Shown: piece by piece, positions 1 to 8,663 of the stretch
Layout of the letters: the number at the start of each line of letters is the position of its first letter
How positions within the stretch are numbered: position 1 is the stretch's first letter
Assembly (NCBI RefSeq): GCF_028994775.1
Contig: NZ_JAJQMN010000007.1
Location: 1 to 64,000 of the forward strand
Length of the DNA stretch: 64,000 nt
Direction of reading: 5' to 3'
Source: Promicromonospora iranensis
GTDB taxonomy: Bacteria > Actinomycetota > Actinomycetes > Actinomycetales > Cellulomonadaceae
Notes under the pieces: generated by a model
Databases searched by the model: none
Told to the model about the DNA's origin: nothing
The model's input: only the letters and a program-made list of their open reading frames with translations
Program-made: the position numbers and the translations under genes

Positions 1-788
1 GTGTCGGGGTCGGTGATCGTCGCGAACCGGCGCGCCACGACCCGGAACTGGTCCGCGTTGAGCAGGGATGCTTCGCGTAGGACCAGGCCTTCCCCGGTGA
101 CCAGTGTGCCGTCGGTGACTGCGTCCTCCAGCACCTGGGTGATGAGCTGGCGGGTGTGTTCACCGTCGGGGTCCTCGGCCGGGTCAGGGAAGTCGACCGG
201 CACGGTCTGCACGAACTGCTCGGGGGTGGTGGTCTCACCGGTGCGGGTGTCGATCAGCCACGCCAACGCATCGGTGCGGGTCTCGCTGGTCGGCGCGACG
301 TCGGTCATGACCTTCGCGTGGTCCGCGCCCAGGGTTCCCGCGACCAACCGCTCCCGGGTCCCGGGTAGGGCGGTCGCGAGGCGGCGGGCGATCGTCATGT
401 CCTTACCTGCCGTGGACGCGGAGATGCCTTCCCGGAGCCGGAGCCAGGTCGTGAACGCGCGCGCCATCCCTCCTGAGCGCCAAAACCCGTCCGCTTCGAT
501 CCGGGGCAGCAACGTGTATCGGACCCCGTCCAGGCGAGCGGTCAGCCGACGAATCCGGGAATGGGCCTCCGCCAGGCGGCTAACGGCTGGGGCGTTCCAT
601 CCGTCCAGCACCTCAGGGTCGGTCAGCGCTCCCAGGTCATCCATCGCGCTTTCGAACCGGGCCAGTGCTTCCTCGATCGACTCAGCAGGAGGCAGACCGG
701 GGCCCGGGGCGCCATCCGTTGACTTCGACTGCTCCACCGGTCCCACCCCCTCAGGCGCCTCTAGTTCTGACTTCCTCACTGCATCCAT
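1..788 (-). CDS. DUF222 domain protein, probable HNH endonuclease family, C-terminus cut by window edge
   Basis: Reading the minus strand from an ATG at 788 gives an open frame of 262 codons that runs off the left edge. It starts MDAVRKSELEAPEG and contains an alpha-helical region (RLTARLDGVRYTLLPRIEA, then FTTWLRLREGISASTAGKD and ARRLATALPGTRERL). This is the DUF222 / 13E12-repeat pattern found at the N-terminus of actinobacterial HNH endonuclease-motif proteins. The HNH part would lie beyond the window and is not seen. These genes are abundant, multi-copy and mobile-like in Actinobacteria; their biological role is poorly known. A plus-strand open frame over the same bases is an antisense shadow with an unnatural Arg/Ser composition. 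Confidence 0.8.
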   Translation of the reverse strand, partial: MDAVRKSELEAPEGVGPVEQSKSTDGAPGPGLPPAESIEEALARFESAMDDLGALTDPEVLDGWNAPAVSRLAEAHSRIRRLTARLDGVRYTLLPRIEADGFWRSGGMARAFTTWLRLREGISASTAGKDMTIARRLATALPGTRERLVAGTLGADHAKVMTDVAPTSETRTDALAWLIDTRTGETTTPEQFVQTVPVDFPDPAEDPDGEHTRQLITQVLEDAVTDGTLVTGEGLVLREASLLNADQFRVVARRFATITDPD

Positions 789-953
789 TATCTCGAACGC
801 GCGTACGCACCGCATCGCCAAAATCAAATCTGTGGATAACCCTTCACGACCTCGTCGCGACCTCCCGGTCGCCGCGACGCCACTGCTGGCCGGACCAGAA
901 ATCCGACCGGACCCCGGCCGCTGGCGAACGTCGGACGATCGTGCGCCGGCATG

Positions 954-1001
954 CCGCGGTCCCCGGTCGCACACCCAGCGGTGTGCGACCGGGGACCGCG
1001 G
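954..1001. terminator. Perfect 21-bp stem hairpin
   Basis: Arms 954-974 and 981-1001 are perfect reverse complements around a 6-nt loop (ccagcg). It lies 37 bp past the stop of the ABC permease and upstream of the DUF222 gene. There is no T-run, as is usual for actinobacterial terminators. It most likely ends the drrAB-like transcript; an interspersed repeat is the alternative. Confidence 0.65.
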
Positions 1002-1037
1002 TCGAGCGTCGTGTCGGTACTGGTCGTGTGGGCGTTG

Positions 1038-1799
1038 TCAGGCGATCTTGCGGCGGTAGGTGGTCATCGCGAAGCCGAAGGCGATGGCGAGGATGCCGAT
1101 GCACCAGGCCAGGGCTACCCAGATGTCGGTACCGACGGGCTGCTGGGCGAGCAGGCTGCGGATGGCGTCGACGATGGAGGTCACGGGCTGGTTCTCGGCG
1201 AACCAGCGCACGGGACCGGGCATGGTCTCGGTGGGCACGAAGGCCGAGCTGATGAAGGGCAGGAAGATCAGCGGGTAGGAGAACGCGCTGGCGCCGTCGA
1301 CGGTCTTGGCGGACAGGCCGGCGATGACGGCGAGCCAGGTCAGGGCGAGGGTGAACAGGATCAGGATGCCGGCGACCGCGAGCCAGGCCAGTACTCCGGC
1401 TCCGGAGCGGAAGCCCATCAGGAGCGCGACGAGCACGACGATCGTGAGTGAGACGAGGTTGGCGACCAGTGAGGTGAGCACGTGTCCCCACAGCACGGAG
1501 GAACGGGCGATCGGCATGGACTGGAAGCGTTCGAAGATGCCGCCCTGCATGTCCAGGAACAGCCGGTAGGCGGTGTAGGCGATGCCGGAGGCGATGGTGA
1601 TCAGCAGGATGCCGGGCAGCAGGTAGTTGACGTAGCTGCTGTTGCCGGTGTTGATCGCGCCGCCGAAGACGTAGACGAACATCAGCATCATCGCGATGGG
1701 GGTCAGCGCGGTGGTGATGATGGTGTCGGGGCTGCGCAGGATGTGGGTCAGGGACCGTCCTGTCAGGACGGCGGTGTCACCGAAGAAGTGCTTGCTCAT
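1038..1799 (-). CDS. ABC-2 type permease, DrrB-like
   Basis: A 253-residue membrane protein, the size usual for DrrB-type permeases of daunorubicin-resistance-like exporters. About six hydrophobic segments are visible (for example around residues 30-50, 60-80, 115-140, 145-170, 180-200 and 230-250). The family feature TALTPIAMMLMFVYVFGG lies near the N-terminus, followed by the ABC-2 loop MQGGIFERFQSMPIARSS. The start is the ATG at 1799, because the longer upstream frame only overlaps the ATPase gene. It lies 11 bp downstream of the ATPase gene, so the two form one operon and one exporter. The substrate is unknown; hydrophobic drugs or lipids are typical for the family. Confidence 0.9.
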   Translation of the reverse strand: MSKHFFGDTAVLTGRSLTHILRSPDTIITTALTPIAMMLMFVYVFGGAINTGNSSYVNYLLPGILLITIASGIAYTAYRLFLDMQGGIFERFQSMPIARSSVLWGHVLTSLVANLVSLTIVVLVALLMGFRSGAGVLAWLAVAGILILFTLALTWLAVIAGLSAKTVDGASAFSYPLIFLPFISSAFVPTETMPGPVRWFAENQPVTSIVDAIRSLLAQQPVGTDIWVALAWCIGILAIAFGFAMTTYRRKIA

Positions 1800-1810
1800 G
1801 GTCTCGTTCC

Positions 1811-2665
1811 TCACTTGTCCGCGCTGGCGGGGTCGTTGCTGGTGGTGTTGCTCGGTCCGACGCCGTTGGTGGTGCGGGAGGTGCCGACCGCGCCGTCGCC
1901 GCCGACGACCGCGAAGAACACGTCCTCCAGCGACGGCTGCTTCTCGACGTACTCGACCTCGGCGGGCGGAAGGAGGGCCTTGAGCTCGGCCAGCGTGCCG
2001 TTGACGATGATCGTTCCCTGGTGCAGGATCGCGATCCGGTCGGCGAGCTGCTCCGCTTCGTCCAGGTACTGCGTGGTCAGCAGCACCGTCGTGCCGCCCT
2101 GGGCGAGCTCCTTGACCGCGTCCCACACCTCGATCCGCGCCTCCGGGTCCAGCCCGGTGGTCGGCTCGTCCAGGAAGATGACCGGCGGGTTCCCGATCAG
2201 GCTCATCGCGATGTCCAGACGTCGCCGCATCCCACCGGAGTACGTGGCGGCCTTGCGGCCGCCGGCCTCCGTCAGGGAGAACCGGGCGAGCAGGTCGTCC
2301 GCGATGCGGCCGGGGTTGTTCAGGTGGCGCAGCTTGGCGACCAGGACGAGGTTCTCCCGCCCGGTCAGGACCTCGTCGACGGCGGCGAACTGCCCGGTCA
2401 GGCTGATCGACTCCCGCACGTCACCGGGCTGCGACGCGACGTCGAAGCCGTTCACGCTCGCACGGCCGGCGTCGGCCTTGAGCAGCGTGGACAGGATCTT
2501 GACCACGGTGGTCTTGCCGGCTCCGTTGGAGCCCAGCAGCGCGAAGATGCTGCCCCGCGCCACCTCGAACTCCACGCCCTTCAGGACATGCAGGTCCTTG
2601 TACGACTTCTCGATGTTCTGCACTCGGATCGCGGGCTCGCGGCTCCGCTCGGTGTGCGTGCTCAT
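1811..2665 (-). CDS. ABC transporter ATP-binding protein, DrrA-like
   Basis: A 284-residue ATPase that should power the adjacent permease. Visible motifs are Walker A GSNGAGKTT (about residues 44-52), the signature YSGGMRRRLD, Walker B VIFLDEPTTGLD and a TTQYLDEAEQLADRI switch region. The DrrA-type C-terminal extension after the NBD contains EKQPSLEDVFFAVVG. The product family exports drugs such as daunorubicin or, in many genomes, unknown compounds. The start ATG at 2665 gives a natural N-terminus (MSTHTERSREPAIRV). The gene lies 154 bp from the DUF4097 gene that reads into it, so read-through from that unit is possible. Confidence 0.93.
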   Translation of the reverse strand: MSTHTERSREPAIRVQNIEKSYKDLHVLKGVEFEVARGSIFALLGSNGAGKTTVVKILSTLLKADAGRASVNGFDVASQPGDVRESISLTGQFAAVDEVLTGRENLVLVAKLRHLNNPGRIADDLLARFSLTEAGGRKAATYSGGMRRRLDIAMSLIGNPPVIFLDEPTTGLDPEARIEVWDAVKELAQGGTTVLLTTQYLDEAEQLADRIAILHQGTIIVNGTLAELKALLPPAEVEYVEKQPSLEDVFFAVVGGDGAVGTSRTTNGVGPSNTTSNDPASADK

Positions 2666-2819
2666 GTGCTTTCCCTTTCTGGGGGTGGTCTGGTGCGGGA
2701 TGGTTCTGACCAGGGGTGGTTCTGAACGGTTTTTGGGTAGGGGGTAGCCAGGAAGGTGGTTCAGGTGTTTTTCGGGCCGACGGCGCCGGCCCGGGCTCAG
2801 GCCGGACAGGCCTCAGAGC

Positions 2820-3662
2820 TCAGGGGCGGCGGACGATGATGTCGCCCCAGCCCGTGCTGGCGTGGATCTCGGCGGTGGCCTCGTTCTCGACGGGGCCCTC
2901 CGTGGGGGTCAGCTGGTTGCGGACGGTGCCGTGCTCCGAGGCGACGTCGAGCCAGGCGGCGGTGCCCTCGGGCACGTTGGCCTCGATCGAGCCGTAGGAC
3001 GTGGTGAGCGTGACGCTTCCGGACTCGACGCGGTCGACGCGGATGCCGGCGTGGGCCGACTTCACGCACAGGGTGCCGTGCACGCGGCCCACCGTGATCT
3101 CGGCGTGCGCGCCGACGATGTCCAGCGTTCCCGTCACTGCCCCGACCGTCGTGGTCCCGTTGCTGGCCCGGACGGTGCCCTCGCCGGAGAACTCGTTGAT
3201 CCGGACGGCGCCGGAGCTCGCCTTCACGGTCGTGGGACCCGTGGCCCGGCCGACGATGACGGACCCGGCCGAGATCTTGAGGTCGAGGCGGGCGGCCTCG
3301 TCGACCCGGGCGTCGCCGCCGTTGAGCGTGAGGTCGACGGTGCCGAGCCGGCCCTCCGCATAGAGCGAGCCGGCCTTGCCGCTGAGGTGCGATCCGGTCG
3401 GCAGCTCGATGTTGACCAGCGCGCCGCCGGCCGTGAAGGGCAGGACGTACTGCTTCCAGGAGGACGGGTAGATGATCGTGACGGCGTCGCCGTCGCGCTG
3501 GACGCGGGTCTCCTCGGCGGCGCGCACGGAGCCCGACTTCGACGGGTCGGCGGGCAGGACCGTGACGACGACGTCGTCGCGCTCGCCGGCGATGACGTGC
3601 AGGTTGCCGAAGGGCACGTCCACGATGACCGGGACGGGGGAGGAGGTGGGGAAAGTGGGCAT
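2820..3662 (-). CDS. DUF4097 family beta-helix protein
   Basis: A 280-residue protein without signal peptide or membrane segment, made of short beta repeats such as ATGPTTVKASSGAVRINEFSG and GTVRASNGTTTVGAVTGTLD. This is the repeating pattern of DUF4097/DUF4098 adhesin-like beta-solenoid proteins. In Actinobacteria such genes often sit directly behind a small HicB/RHH-type gene, as here (3769-4305), which suggests one unit. The molecular function is unknown. The start ATG at 3662 lies 106 bp downstream of the regulator gene. Confidence 0.8.
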   Translation of the reverse strand: MPTFPTSSPVPVIVDVPFGNLHVIAGERDDVVVTVLPADPSKSGSVRAAEETRVQRDGDAVTIIYPSSWKQYVLPFTAGGALVNIELPTGSHLSGKAGSLYAEGRLGTVDLTLNGGDARVDEAARLDLKISAGSVIVGRATGPTTVKASSGAVRINEFSGEGTVRASNGTTTVGAVTGTLDIVGAHAEITVGRVHGTLCVKSAHAGIRVDRVESGSVTLTTSYGSIEANVPEGTAAWLDVASEHGTVRNQLTPTEGPVENEATAEIHASTGWGDIIVRRP

Positions 3663-3768
3663 GACGACTCCAGGTGAGGGCGAAGGGCGGTGCGGAGTGG
3701 CTGTGCGGAGCGGCGGTGCGGCGGCGCCGAGTGGCGCTGCGGTGTCTACGTGGTGTCGCGGCGGGCGG

Positions 3769-4305
3769 TCATCGCACCCAGCCGGTGAGACGGTTCCCGC
3801 TCGGCAGCCCGGCGCCGGTCTGCGGCTCGGGCCGACCGGCGGGCTGGTCGAGCGCCGCGGCGACCGCCCGCACGAGCCAGGTGTTGACCGAGACGCCCTC
3901 GCGGGCGGCGGCGGCCTCCGCCTGCGTCTTGAGGTGATCGGGCAGGCGCAGGGTGGTGCGCGTGGTGGCGCCCGCGTCCGCGTCGGCGATCGCCGGTCCG
4001 GCGAACGGCTGCGCGGGTGCGGGTGCGGTTGCCGCGGCCGGTGCGGCCGGTGCGGCGACGGCGGCAGGCGCGGCGACGACGAACTCCGGCTCCCCGCCGC
4101 GCAGCCGAACGTCGACGGATCCGGGTGCGAGCTCCGCGGAGATCTCGCCCGCCGCGGCGGACAGGGCCTCGAGCAGGACGAGCCGCGCGGCGGCGTCGAG
4201 CGGGGCGGTCAGGCGGCCGGCGATCTCGCGGGCCTCGTCCCCGCCCGCGGCGGCCGCGGTGGAGAGCTGGTGCTGCAGCTCGTCGACATATCTCGTCAGG
4301 TCCAT
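3769..4305 (-). CDS. Ribbon-helix-helix (HicB/Arc-type) DNA-binding protein
   Basis: A 178-residue protein with three parts: a helical N-terminal domain (MDLTRYVDELQHQL onward, residues 1-70), an Ala/Pro-rich linker (about 75-110), and a C-terminal ribbon-helix-helix segment, TTRTTLRLPDHLKTQAEA then GVSVNTWLVRAVAAAL (about 115-150). The beta strand RTTLRLP followed by two helices is the Arc/MetJ/HicB fold. It precedes the DUF4097 gene, and arrays of TGACACCA/TGGTGTCA half-sites lie directly upstream of its ATG, so autoregulation is likely. It is annotated in relatives as a HicB-family antitoxin, but no toxin partner is visible here. Confidence 0.8.
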   Translation of the reverse strand: MDLTRYVDELQHQLSTAAAAGGDEAREIAGRLTAPLDAAARLVLLEALSAAAGEISAELAPGSVDVRLRGGEPEFVVAAPAAVAAPAAPAAATAPAPAQPFAGPAIADADAGATTRTTLRLPDHLKTQAEAAAAREGVSVNTWLVRAVAAALDQPAGRPEPQTGAGLPSGNRLTGWVR

Positions 4306-4315
4306 GACCCCACTA

Positions 4316-4388
4316 TGACACCACTCGTGGTGTCAGTGCAAGACCCATGACGCCACCTATGACACCAAGGCGACGCCGGATGGTGTCA
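4316..4388. promoter_or_regulatory. Operator array of TGACACCA half-sites
   Basis: TGACACCA at 4316-4323 is followed after CTCG by its exact inverse TGGTGTCA at 4328-4335. Further half-sites are TGACGCCA 4348-4355, TGACACCA 4360-4367 and TGGTGTCA 4381-4388. Two of the pairs are spaced exactly 12 bp start to start. The array covers the 5' region of the ribbon-helix-helix gene and abuts the end of the response regulator gene. Multiple short half-sites are typical for RHH dimers binding cooperatively. Confidence 0.7.
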
Positions 4389-4406
4389 CACGAATGAAGT
4401 TGCAGG

Positions 4407-5090
4407 TCAGGGGCCCGTCCCCGCGTAGCCGCCCGGCTCAACGAGCCCGTTCTCGTACGCGGCGATGACGAGCTGTGCGCGGTCATGGGCGCCCAGCTTC
4501 ACCATGACACGGTTCACGTGCGTCTTGGCCGTGTGTGGGGAGATGTCCAGCAGCGCGGCGATATCGGTGTTGGAGCGGCCCGTACCGACCAGCGCCAGGA
4601 CCTCCGACTCGCGCTCCGTCAGCTCGTGCAGCGCACGTGACGGCTCGCTCGTGCGCAGTCGTTCGGACCGCACGTAGCGGTCGATCAGCGTCCGGGTGGC
4701 GACGGGGGACAGCAGGGCATCACCCCGGTGGACCGCCCGGATCGCGGCGGCGATGTCGTCCCGCTCCGCGCCCTTGCCGATGAAGCCGCTCGCGCCGGCG
4801 CGCAGGGCGCCGACGATGTACTCGTCCTCCTCGAACGTGGTCAGCACCAGGACCCGGACCGCCGCGAGGTCCGGGTCCGCGCAGATCTCGCGCGTCGCGG
4901 CGATGCCGTCCAGGCCTGGCATCCGGATGTCCATCAGCACCAGGTCCGGACGTCGCTCGCGGGCGAGCGCGACCGCCTGGTGCCCGTCCGCCGCCTCGCC
5001 GGCGATGGTCAGCCCGTCGCTGTGGGTGATGAGGTCGGCGACCGCCGAGCGGATCAGCGCCTGGTCATCGGCGATGAGGACGGAGATCAT
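4407..5090 (-). CDS. NarL/LuxR-family response regulator
   Basis: A 227-residue regulator with a receiver domain (acidic residues at 8-9, phospho-acceptor D54 in VLMDIRMPG, T84/T85 and K106) and a C-terminal GerE/LuxR helix-turn-helix (LTERESEVLALVGTGRSN then SPHTAKTHVNRVMVKLG). It overlaps the upstream kinase gene by 4 bp (ATGA), so the two are translationally coupled and form a cognate pair. A LolD/MacB-like ABC transporter diverges from the kinase; such pairs commonly control a neighbouring transporter, so that operon is a candidate target. Confidence 0.95.
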   Translation of the reverse strand: MISVLIADDQALIRSAVADLITHSDGLTIAGEAADGHQAVALARERRPDLVLMDIRMPGLDGIAATREICADPDLAAVRVLVLTTFEEDEYIVGALRAGASGFIGKGAERDDIAAAIRAVHRGDALLSPVATRTLIDRYVRSERLRTSEPSRALHELTERESEVLALVGTGRSNTDIAALLDISPHTAKTHVNRVMVKLGAHDRAQLVIAAYENGLVEPGGYAGTGP

Positions 5091-6304
5091 GGGCGGCTCC
5101 CTGGCGTGGACGCTGGCGCGGGCGCGGGCCTAGAGGTGGGTGTGGGCAGGTCCGCGTCCAGCTCCCAGGAGCTGACGCCGCGCCGGCCGTGGGTGAGCGT
5201 GCCGCGCACCGACTCCACACGCTCGCGCGCCCCGACCAGGCCGTGCCCGCCGCCGTGCCCCGCACCCTGCCCCGCACCCGCACCCGGCCCCGCACCCGCA
5301 CCCGCCGAAACCGGATTGGTCACCGTGACATGCAGCCGGTCGGGGTAGTACTCGAGCACGATGTGCGCACGGTGCTCGGCACCGTGCTTGTGGGCGTTGG
5401 TGAGCGCCTCCTGGATGACCCGCAGTGCGACGACGTCGACCGCGGCGGGCAGGTCGCGTGCCTCGCCCAGCCGGCGGACGGTGACGTCGAGGCCGTGGGC
5501 GCGGAACTGCGCCAGGATGTCGTCGAGCTGGGCCAGGCCGACGGGTCCGGCGCCCGGCGAATCGGGGTGGCGCAGCGTGGCGAGCAGGTCGCCGATCTGC
5601 GTGAGCACGGTCCGCGAGGCCTGGCGGATGACGGCGAGCGAGTGCTCGGCGTCGTCGGGCCGCTCGCGCAGCGCGGAGCCGGCGACACCGGCGTGCAGGT
5701 TGATGACGGCGATCTGGTGCGCGACGGCGTCGTGCAGGTCGCGGGCGATCGCGAGCCGGTCCTCCGCCACGCGCTGGTTGGCCAGCGCCTCACGGGTCGC
5801 CTCCGCACGCTCGGCACGCTCCGTGACCGCCAGGAACTGCTCGCGCTGCACGCGGACCAGGTCGCCCAGCGCGCCGAACAGCAGGACGAGGAGCAGGTAC
5901 TGCATGGCCCCCCGGCCTGCGGCCAGGGCTCCGGCGACCGCGACGAGGACGCCGGCGGGAAGGGTCAGCCACAGGGCCTGCCGCCGGGTCAGCGTGCGGC
6001 TCGCCGTGAACGCGGCGATCGCGACGGCCAGCACGACGCCGGGATTGAAGAGTCCGAGAGGCACGCTGAGCCAGACGACGAGCACCGTCGCCGCGACCGT
6101 CGTGACGGGCAGCCGCCGGCGCAGCAGGAGCAGCGCTGCCGCGGCCGCGGCGCTGATCACGAGCCGGCTCTGCCAGTCCGGGGACAGGTCCTCCCGGACG
6201 GGGAGCGGGCTCGCGCAGACGACGGCGGCCGCGGCGACCGCGTGGCTGACCCAGGCATGTGCCCGGTGCGCGGGGCCGAACGGCAACCTGTCGCCTCGAA
6301 GCAT
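5087..6304 (-). CDS. NarL-type sensor histidine kinase (HisKA_3)
   Basis: A 405-residue membrane kinase. The N-terminal third holds about five hydrophobic segments with no large extracellular domain. A HisKA_3 dimerization domain follows, with phospho-acceptor His in ARDLHDAVAHQ, then the N box IQEALTNAHKHG and G box GGHGLVGARERV. The start is ATG 6304 because GGAGG stands 5 nt upstream; the longer open frame adds an unlikely Arg-rich leader. A low-complexity Ala/Gly run (about residues 335-355, from a GCxCCC-type hexamer repeat at 5252-5318) lies between the N and G boxes. The C-terminus is Pro/Ala-rich. It is coupled to the response regulator gene by a 4-bp overlap. Confidence 0.93.
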   Translation of the reverse strand: MLRGDRLPFGPAHRAHAWVSHAVAAAAVVCASPLPVREDLSPDWQSRLVISAAAAAALLLLRRRLPVTTVAATVLVVWLSVPLGLFNPGVVLAVAIAAFTASRTLTRRQALWLTLPAGVLVAVAGALAAGRGAMQYLLLVLLFGALGDLVRVQREQFLAVTERAERAEATREALANQRVAEDRLAIARDLHDAVAHQIAVINLHAGVAGSALRERPDDAEHSLAVIRQASRTVLTQIGDLLATLRHPDSPGAGPVGLAQLDDILAQFRAHGLDVTVRRLGEARDLPAAVDVVALRVIQEALTNAHKHGAEHRAHIVLEYYPDRLHVTVTNPVSAGAGAGPGAGAGQGAGHGGGHGLVGARERVESVRGTLTHGRRGVSSWELDADLPTPTSRPAPAPASTPGSRP

Positions 6305-6387
6305 CTCGTCCTCCGTCCGGTGGTGCCACCGGTCCGGCGGCGCCGTGCCAAGCATCCCGCACGCCGTACCCCGACGCGTCCCGCTCA

Positions 6388-6409
6388 GGTGGTATCCGGC
6401 TGTACCACC
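6388..6409. promoter_or_regulatory. Possible operator in the kinase/ABC divergent region
   Basis: GGTGGTA (6388-6394) and TACCACC (6403-6409) form a perfect 7-bp inverted repeat with an 8-bp spacer, between the divergently read kinase and ABC ATPase genes. This is the place and size expected for a LuxR-type dimer site. No binding evidence is available from sequence alone. Confidence 0.35.
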
Positions 6410-6512
6410 ACGGCGGTACACGGGAGTCATCGCTGGGCCGATTCGTGGGGGAGCGATGTCGCCGAGAGTTGGTCACGTCATCACCTCCGGCAACACGAGA
6501 GAGGCGGCCGAC

Positions 6513-7208
6513 GTGGTCTCCCCACTGCTCTCCGTCAGCAATCTGCACAAGACCTACGGCTCCGGCCCCAGCGCCTTCGAAGCGCTCAAGGGCCTCGACC
6601 TGGACATCGCCGAGGGCGAGTCCATAGCGATCATCGGCAAGAGCGGGTCGGGCAAGTCGACCCTCATGCACCTGCTCGCGCTCCTCGACCGGCCGACGTC
6701 CGGGTCCATCATGCTGGACGGGACCGACACGTCCAGGCTCTCGGCCAAGCAGCTCAACCAGACGCGCAACAGTGCCTTCGGGTTCGTCTTCCAGCAGTTC
6801 TTCCTCAACGCCCAGGCCAGCGTGCTCGACAACGTGACGCTCCCGCTGAAGATCGCCGGGGTCGGACGCCGCGAGCGCACCGCCCAGGGGATCGCCGCCC
6901 TGGCCCAGCTCGAGATCGACGACAAGGCGGGCAACCGGGCCAACGACCTGTCCGGCGGCCAGAAGCAGCGCGTGGTCATCGCCCGCGCGCTGATCAACCA
7001 GCCGCGGGTGATCTTCGCCGACGAGCCGACCGGGAACCTGGACACCGCCACTGGCGCCGTCGTCGAGGACATCCTCTTCGACCTCAACCGCCGGAGGGGG
7101 ATCAACCTGGTGGTCGTCACGCATGACGAGGAGCTGGCCTCCCGCTGCGACCGGAGGATCTACATCCGCGACGGTCTGATCGCCGCGCGCGAGGCGGTGG
7201 CGGCATGA
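6513..7208 (+). CDS. ABC transporter ATP-binding protein, MacB/LolD-like
   Basis: A 231-residue ATPase with Walker A GKSGSGKST, Q-loop FVFQQFFLN, signature LSGGQKQRV, Walker B VIFADEPTGNLD and switch His in VVVTHDEELA. The GNLD ending is typical of LolD/MacB/FtsE-type ATPases that work with FtsX-like permeases. The GTG at 6513 is preferred as start because GAGG lies 8 nt upstream; an in-frame ATG at 6456 has its only purine run 2 nt away. The gene overlaps the next by 4 bp (ATGA), so the two make one transporter. Confidence 0.93.
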   Translation: MVSPLLSVSNLHKTYGSGPSAFEALKGLDLDIAEGESIAIIGKSGSGKSTLMHLLALLDRPTSGSIMLDGTDTSRLSAKQLNQTRNSAFGFVFQQFFLNAQASVLDNVTLPLKIAGVGRRERTAQGIAALAQLEIDDKAGNRANDLSGGQKQRVVIARALINQPRVIFADEPTGNLDTATGAVVEDILFDLNRRRGINLVVVTHDEELASRCDRRIYIRDGLIAAREAVAA

Positions 7209-8485
7209 GAGGCGTCGACGTTCTCAGCACCGCCTTCAAGAACGCCTTCCGGTCCAGGCTGCGTACCAGCCTGACGGTCCTCGCGATCTTCATCGGCGCC
7301 TTCACGCTGTCCCTGACCAACGGTCTGGGCACCGGCATCAACCAGTACATCGACGACACGGTCGCCTCCGTCGGGGTCGACGACGTCATGACCGTCACCA
7401 AGGCGAGCGAGGAGGAGCCCACCGACGGCCCGGCCGAGTACGACCCGAACCAGATCGCAGCGGACGGAGCGCCCGGCGCGACGGCCACCGCCCTGACCGA
7501 CGACGACATCGACACCATCGCCGGTATCGACGGCGTGGAGAGCGTCGAGCCGAGCAAGAGCGTCATGGTCGACTACGTCCGGCACGACGACGGGACGAGG
7601 TACCAGCTGTCCGTCGCGGAGTTCGTGCCCGGGATGAGGATCGAGCTGGTGTCCGGCGAGCAGGTGGACCTCGACGCGTCCGATCCCGAGCTGGTGCTGC
7701 CCGAGAGCTATGTCGAGCCGCTGGACCTGGGTTCCGCGGCCGACGCCGTCGGGCAGACCGTCGTGCTCGCCGTCACCGACGCCACCGGCGAGCAGGTGAC
7801 GACCGAGGCGACCGTCGTCGGAGTCGCCGAACCCGGCGTGCTCACCATGGGCGGCGCGGTCCCGAACGACGTCCTCGCGGCAGAGCTCTACGACCTGCAG
7901 ACCACGGGGGCGCCCGAGGCGGAGACCACCCGCTACGCGGAGGCCTCGGTCTCGTTCGACACGAGCGGCGGCGCGACGCAGACCGAGGCCCTGCAGGATC
8001 GCCTGGCCGACGCCGGTTTCACCGGCAGCACGCTGGAGGACCAGCTCGGCACGATCACGGCCGTCATCGACGGCATCGTGCTCGTGCTCAACGGGTTTGC
8101 GGTGATCGCGCTGGTCGCGGCCGGCATCGGCATCGTCAACACGCTCTTCATGGCGGTCCAGGAGCGGACCCGTGAGGTCGGGCTCATGAAGGCCATGGGC
8201 CTCTCGAGCGGCCGCGTCTTCTCCCTGTTCAGCATCGAGGCGGTGGTGATCGGGCTGGTCGGCAGCGCGCTGGGCGTGCTCGGGGCGGTCGGTGCCGGGC
8301 AGCTCGTGAACGGCGTCTCCGGGGACCTGCTGGCGGACCTTCCCGGCCTGACCCTCATCGCCTTCGACCCGGTCGGCGTCGCCACGGTGGTGCTCGGCGT
8401 CATGGCCATCGCGTTCCTCGCCGGCACGCTGCCCGCGCTGCGGGCCGCGCGCCAGGACCCGATCTCGTCGCTGCGGTACGAGTGA
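7205..8485 (+). CDS. FtsX/MacB-type ABC permease
   Basis: A 426-residue protein with an N-terminal transmembrane segment (TSLTVLAIFIGAFTLSLTNG, about residues 20-40), a large extracytoplasmic MacB periplasmic-core-like domain (about 45-285) and three C-terminal membrane segments (about 292-315, 340-370 and 385-410). The FtsX motif VQERTREVGLMKAMGLSSGR is present. Proteins of this type act as mechanotransducing ABC systems or exporters of peptides and lipids. It is translationally coupled to the ATPase. A long perfect hairpin follows 7 bp after the stop. Confidence 0.92.
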   Translation: MRGVDVLSTAFKNAFRSRLRTSLTVLAIFIGAFTLSLTNGLGTGINQYIDDTVASVGVDDVMTVTKASEEEPTDGPAEYDPNQIAADGAPGATATALTDDDIDTIAGIDGVESVEPSKSVMVDYVRHDDGTRYQLSVAEFVPGMRIELVSGEQVDLDASDPELVLPESYVEPLDLGSAADAVGQTVVLAVTDATGEQVTTEATVVGVAEPGVLTMGGAVPNDVLAAELYDLQTTGAPEAETTRYAEASVSFDTSGGATQTEALQDRLADAGFTGSTLEDQLGTITAVIDGIVLVLNGFAVIALVAAGIGIVNTLFMAVQERTREVGLMKAMGLSSGRVFSLFSIEAVVIGLVGSALGVLGAVGAGQLVNGVSGDLLADLPGLTLIAFDPVGVATVVLGVMAIAFLAGTLPALRAARQDPISSLRYE

Positions 8486-8491
8486 GGGCGG

Positions 8492-8527
8492 CAGCCGCCC
8501 AGGTCACCCTCGTGACCTGGGCGGCTG
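8492..8527. terminator. Hairpin terminator after the ABC operon
   Basis: A perfect 16-bp stem (8492-8507 with 8512-8527) around a 4-nt loop begins 7 bp after the permease stop codon. It has no clear T-run. Confidence 0.75.
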
Positions 8528-8663
8528 ACCCGCCGGCGGTACGGCTCACCCGTTTCCTACGAGGTCGGGAGCCTGCCGCGCGGTTACTTTCGGGCTCTCG
8601 GTCCGTGCCGACCGGCACATCGGGGGTCGAGCCTCATGGAGGACGTCGAAAGTAGGACTGATC

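Noticed and set aside
1-1059. Plus-strand open frame at the left edge
   Set aside because: Ser/Arg-rich shadow of the DUF222 gene read from 788 on the minus strand.
5189-7126. Long plus-strand open frame over the histidine kinase gene
   Set aside because: Antisense shadow; no motif, and the opposite strand holds a complete kinase with all boxes. Only its 3' part overlaps the real ABC ATPase, in another frame.
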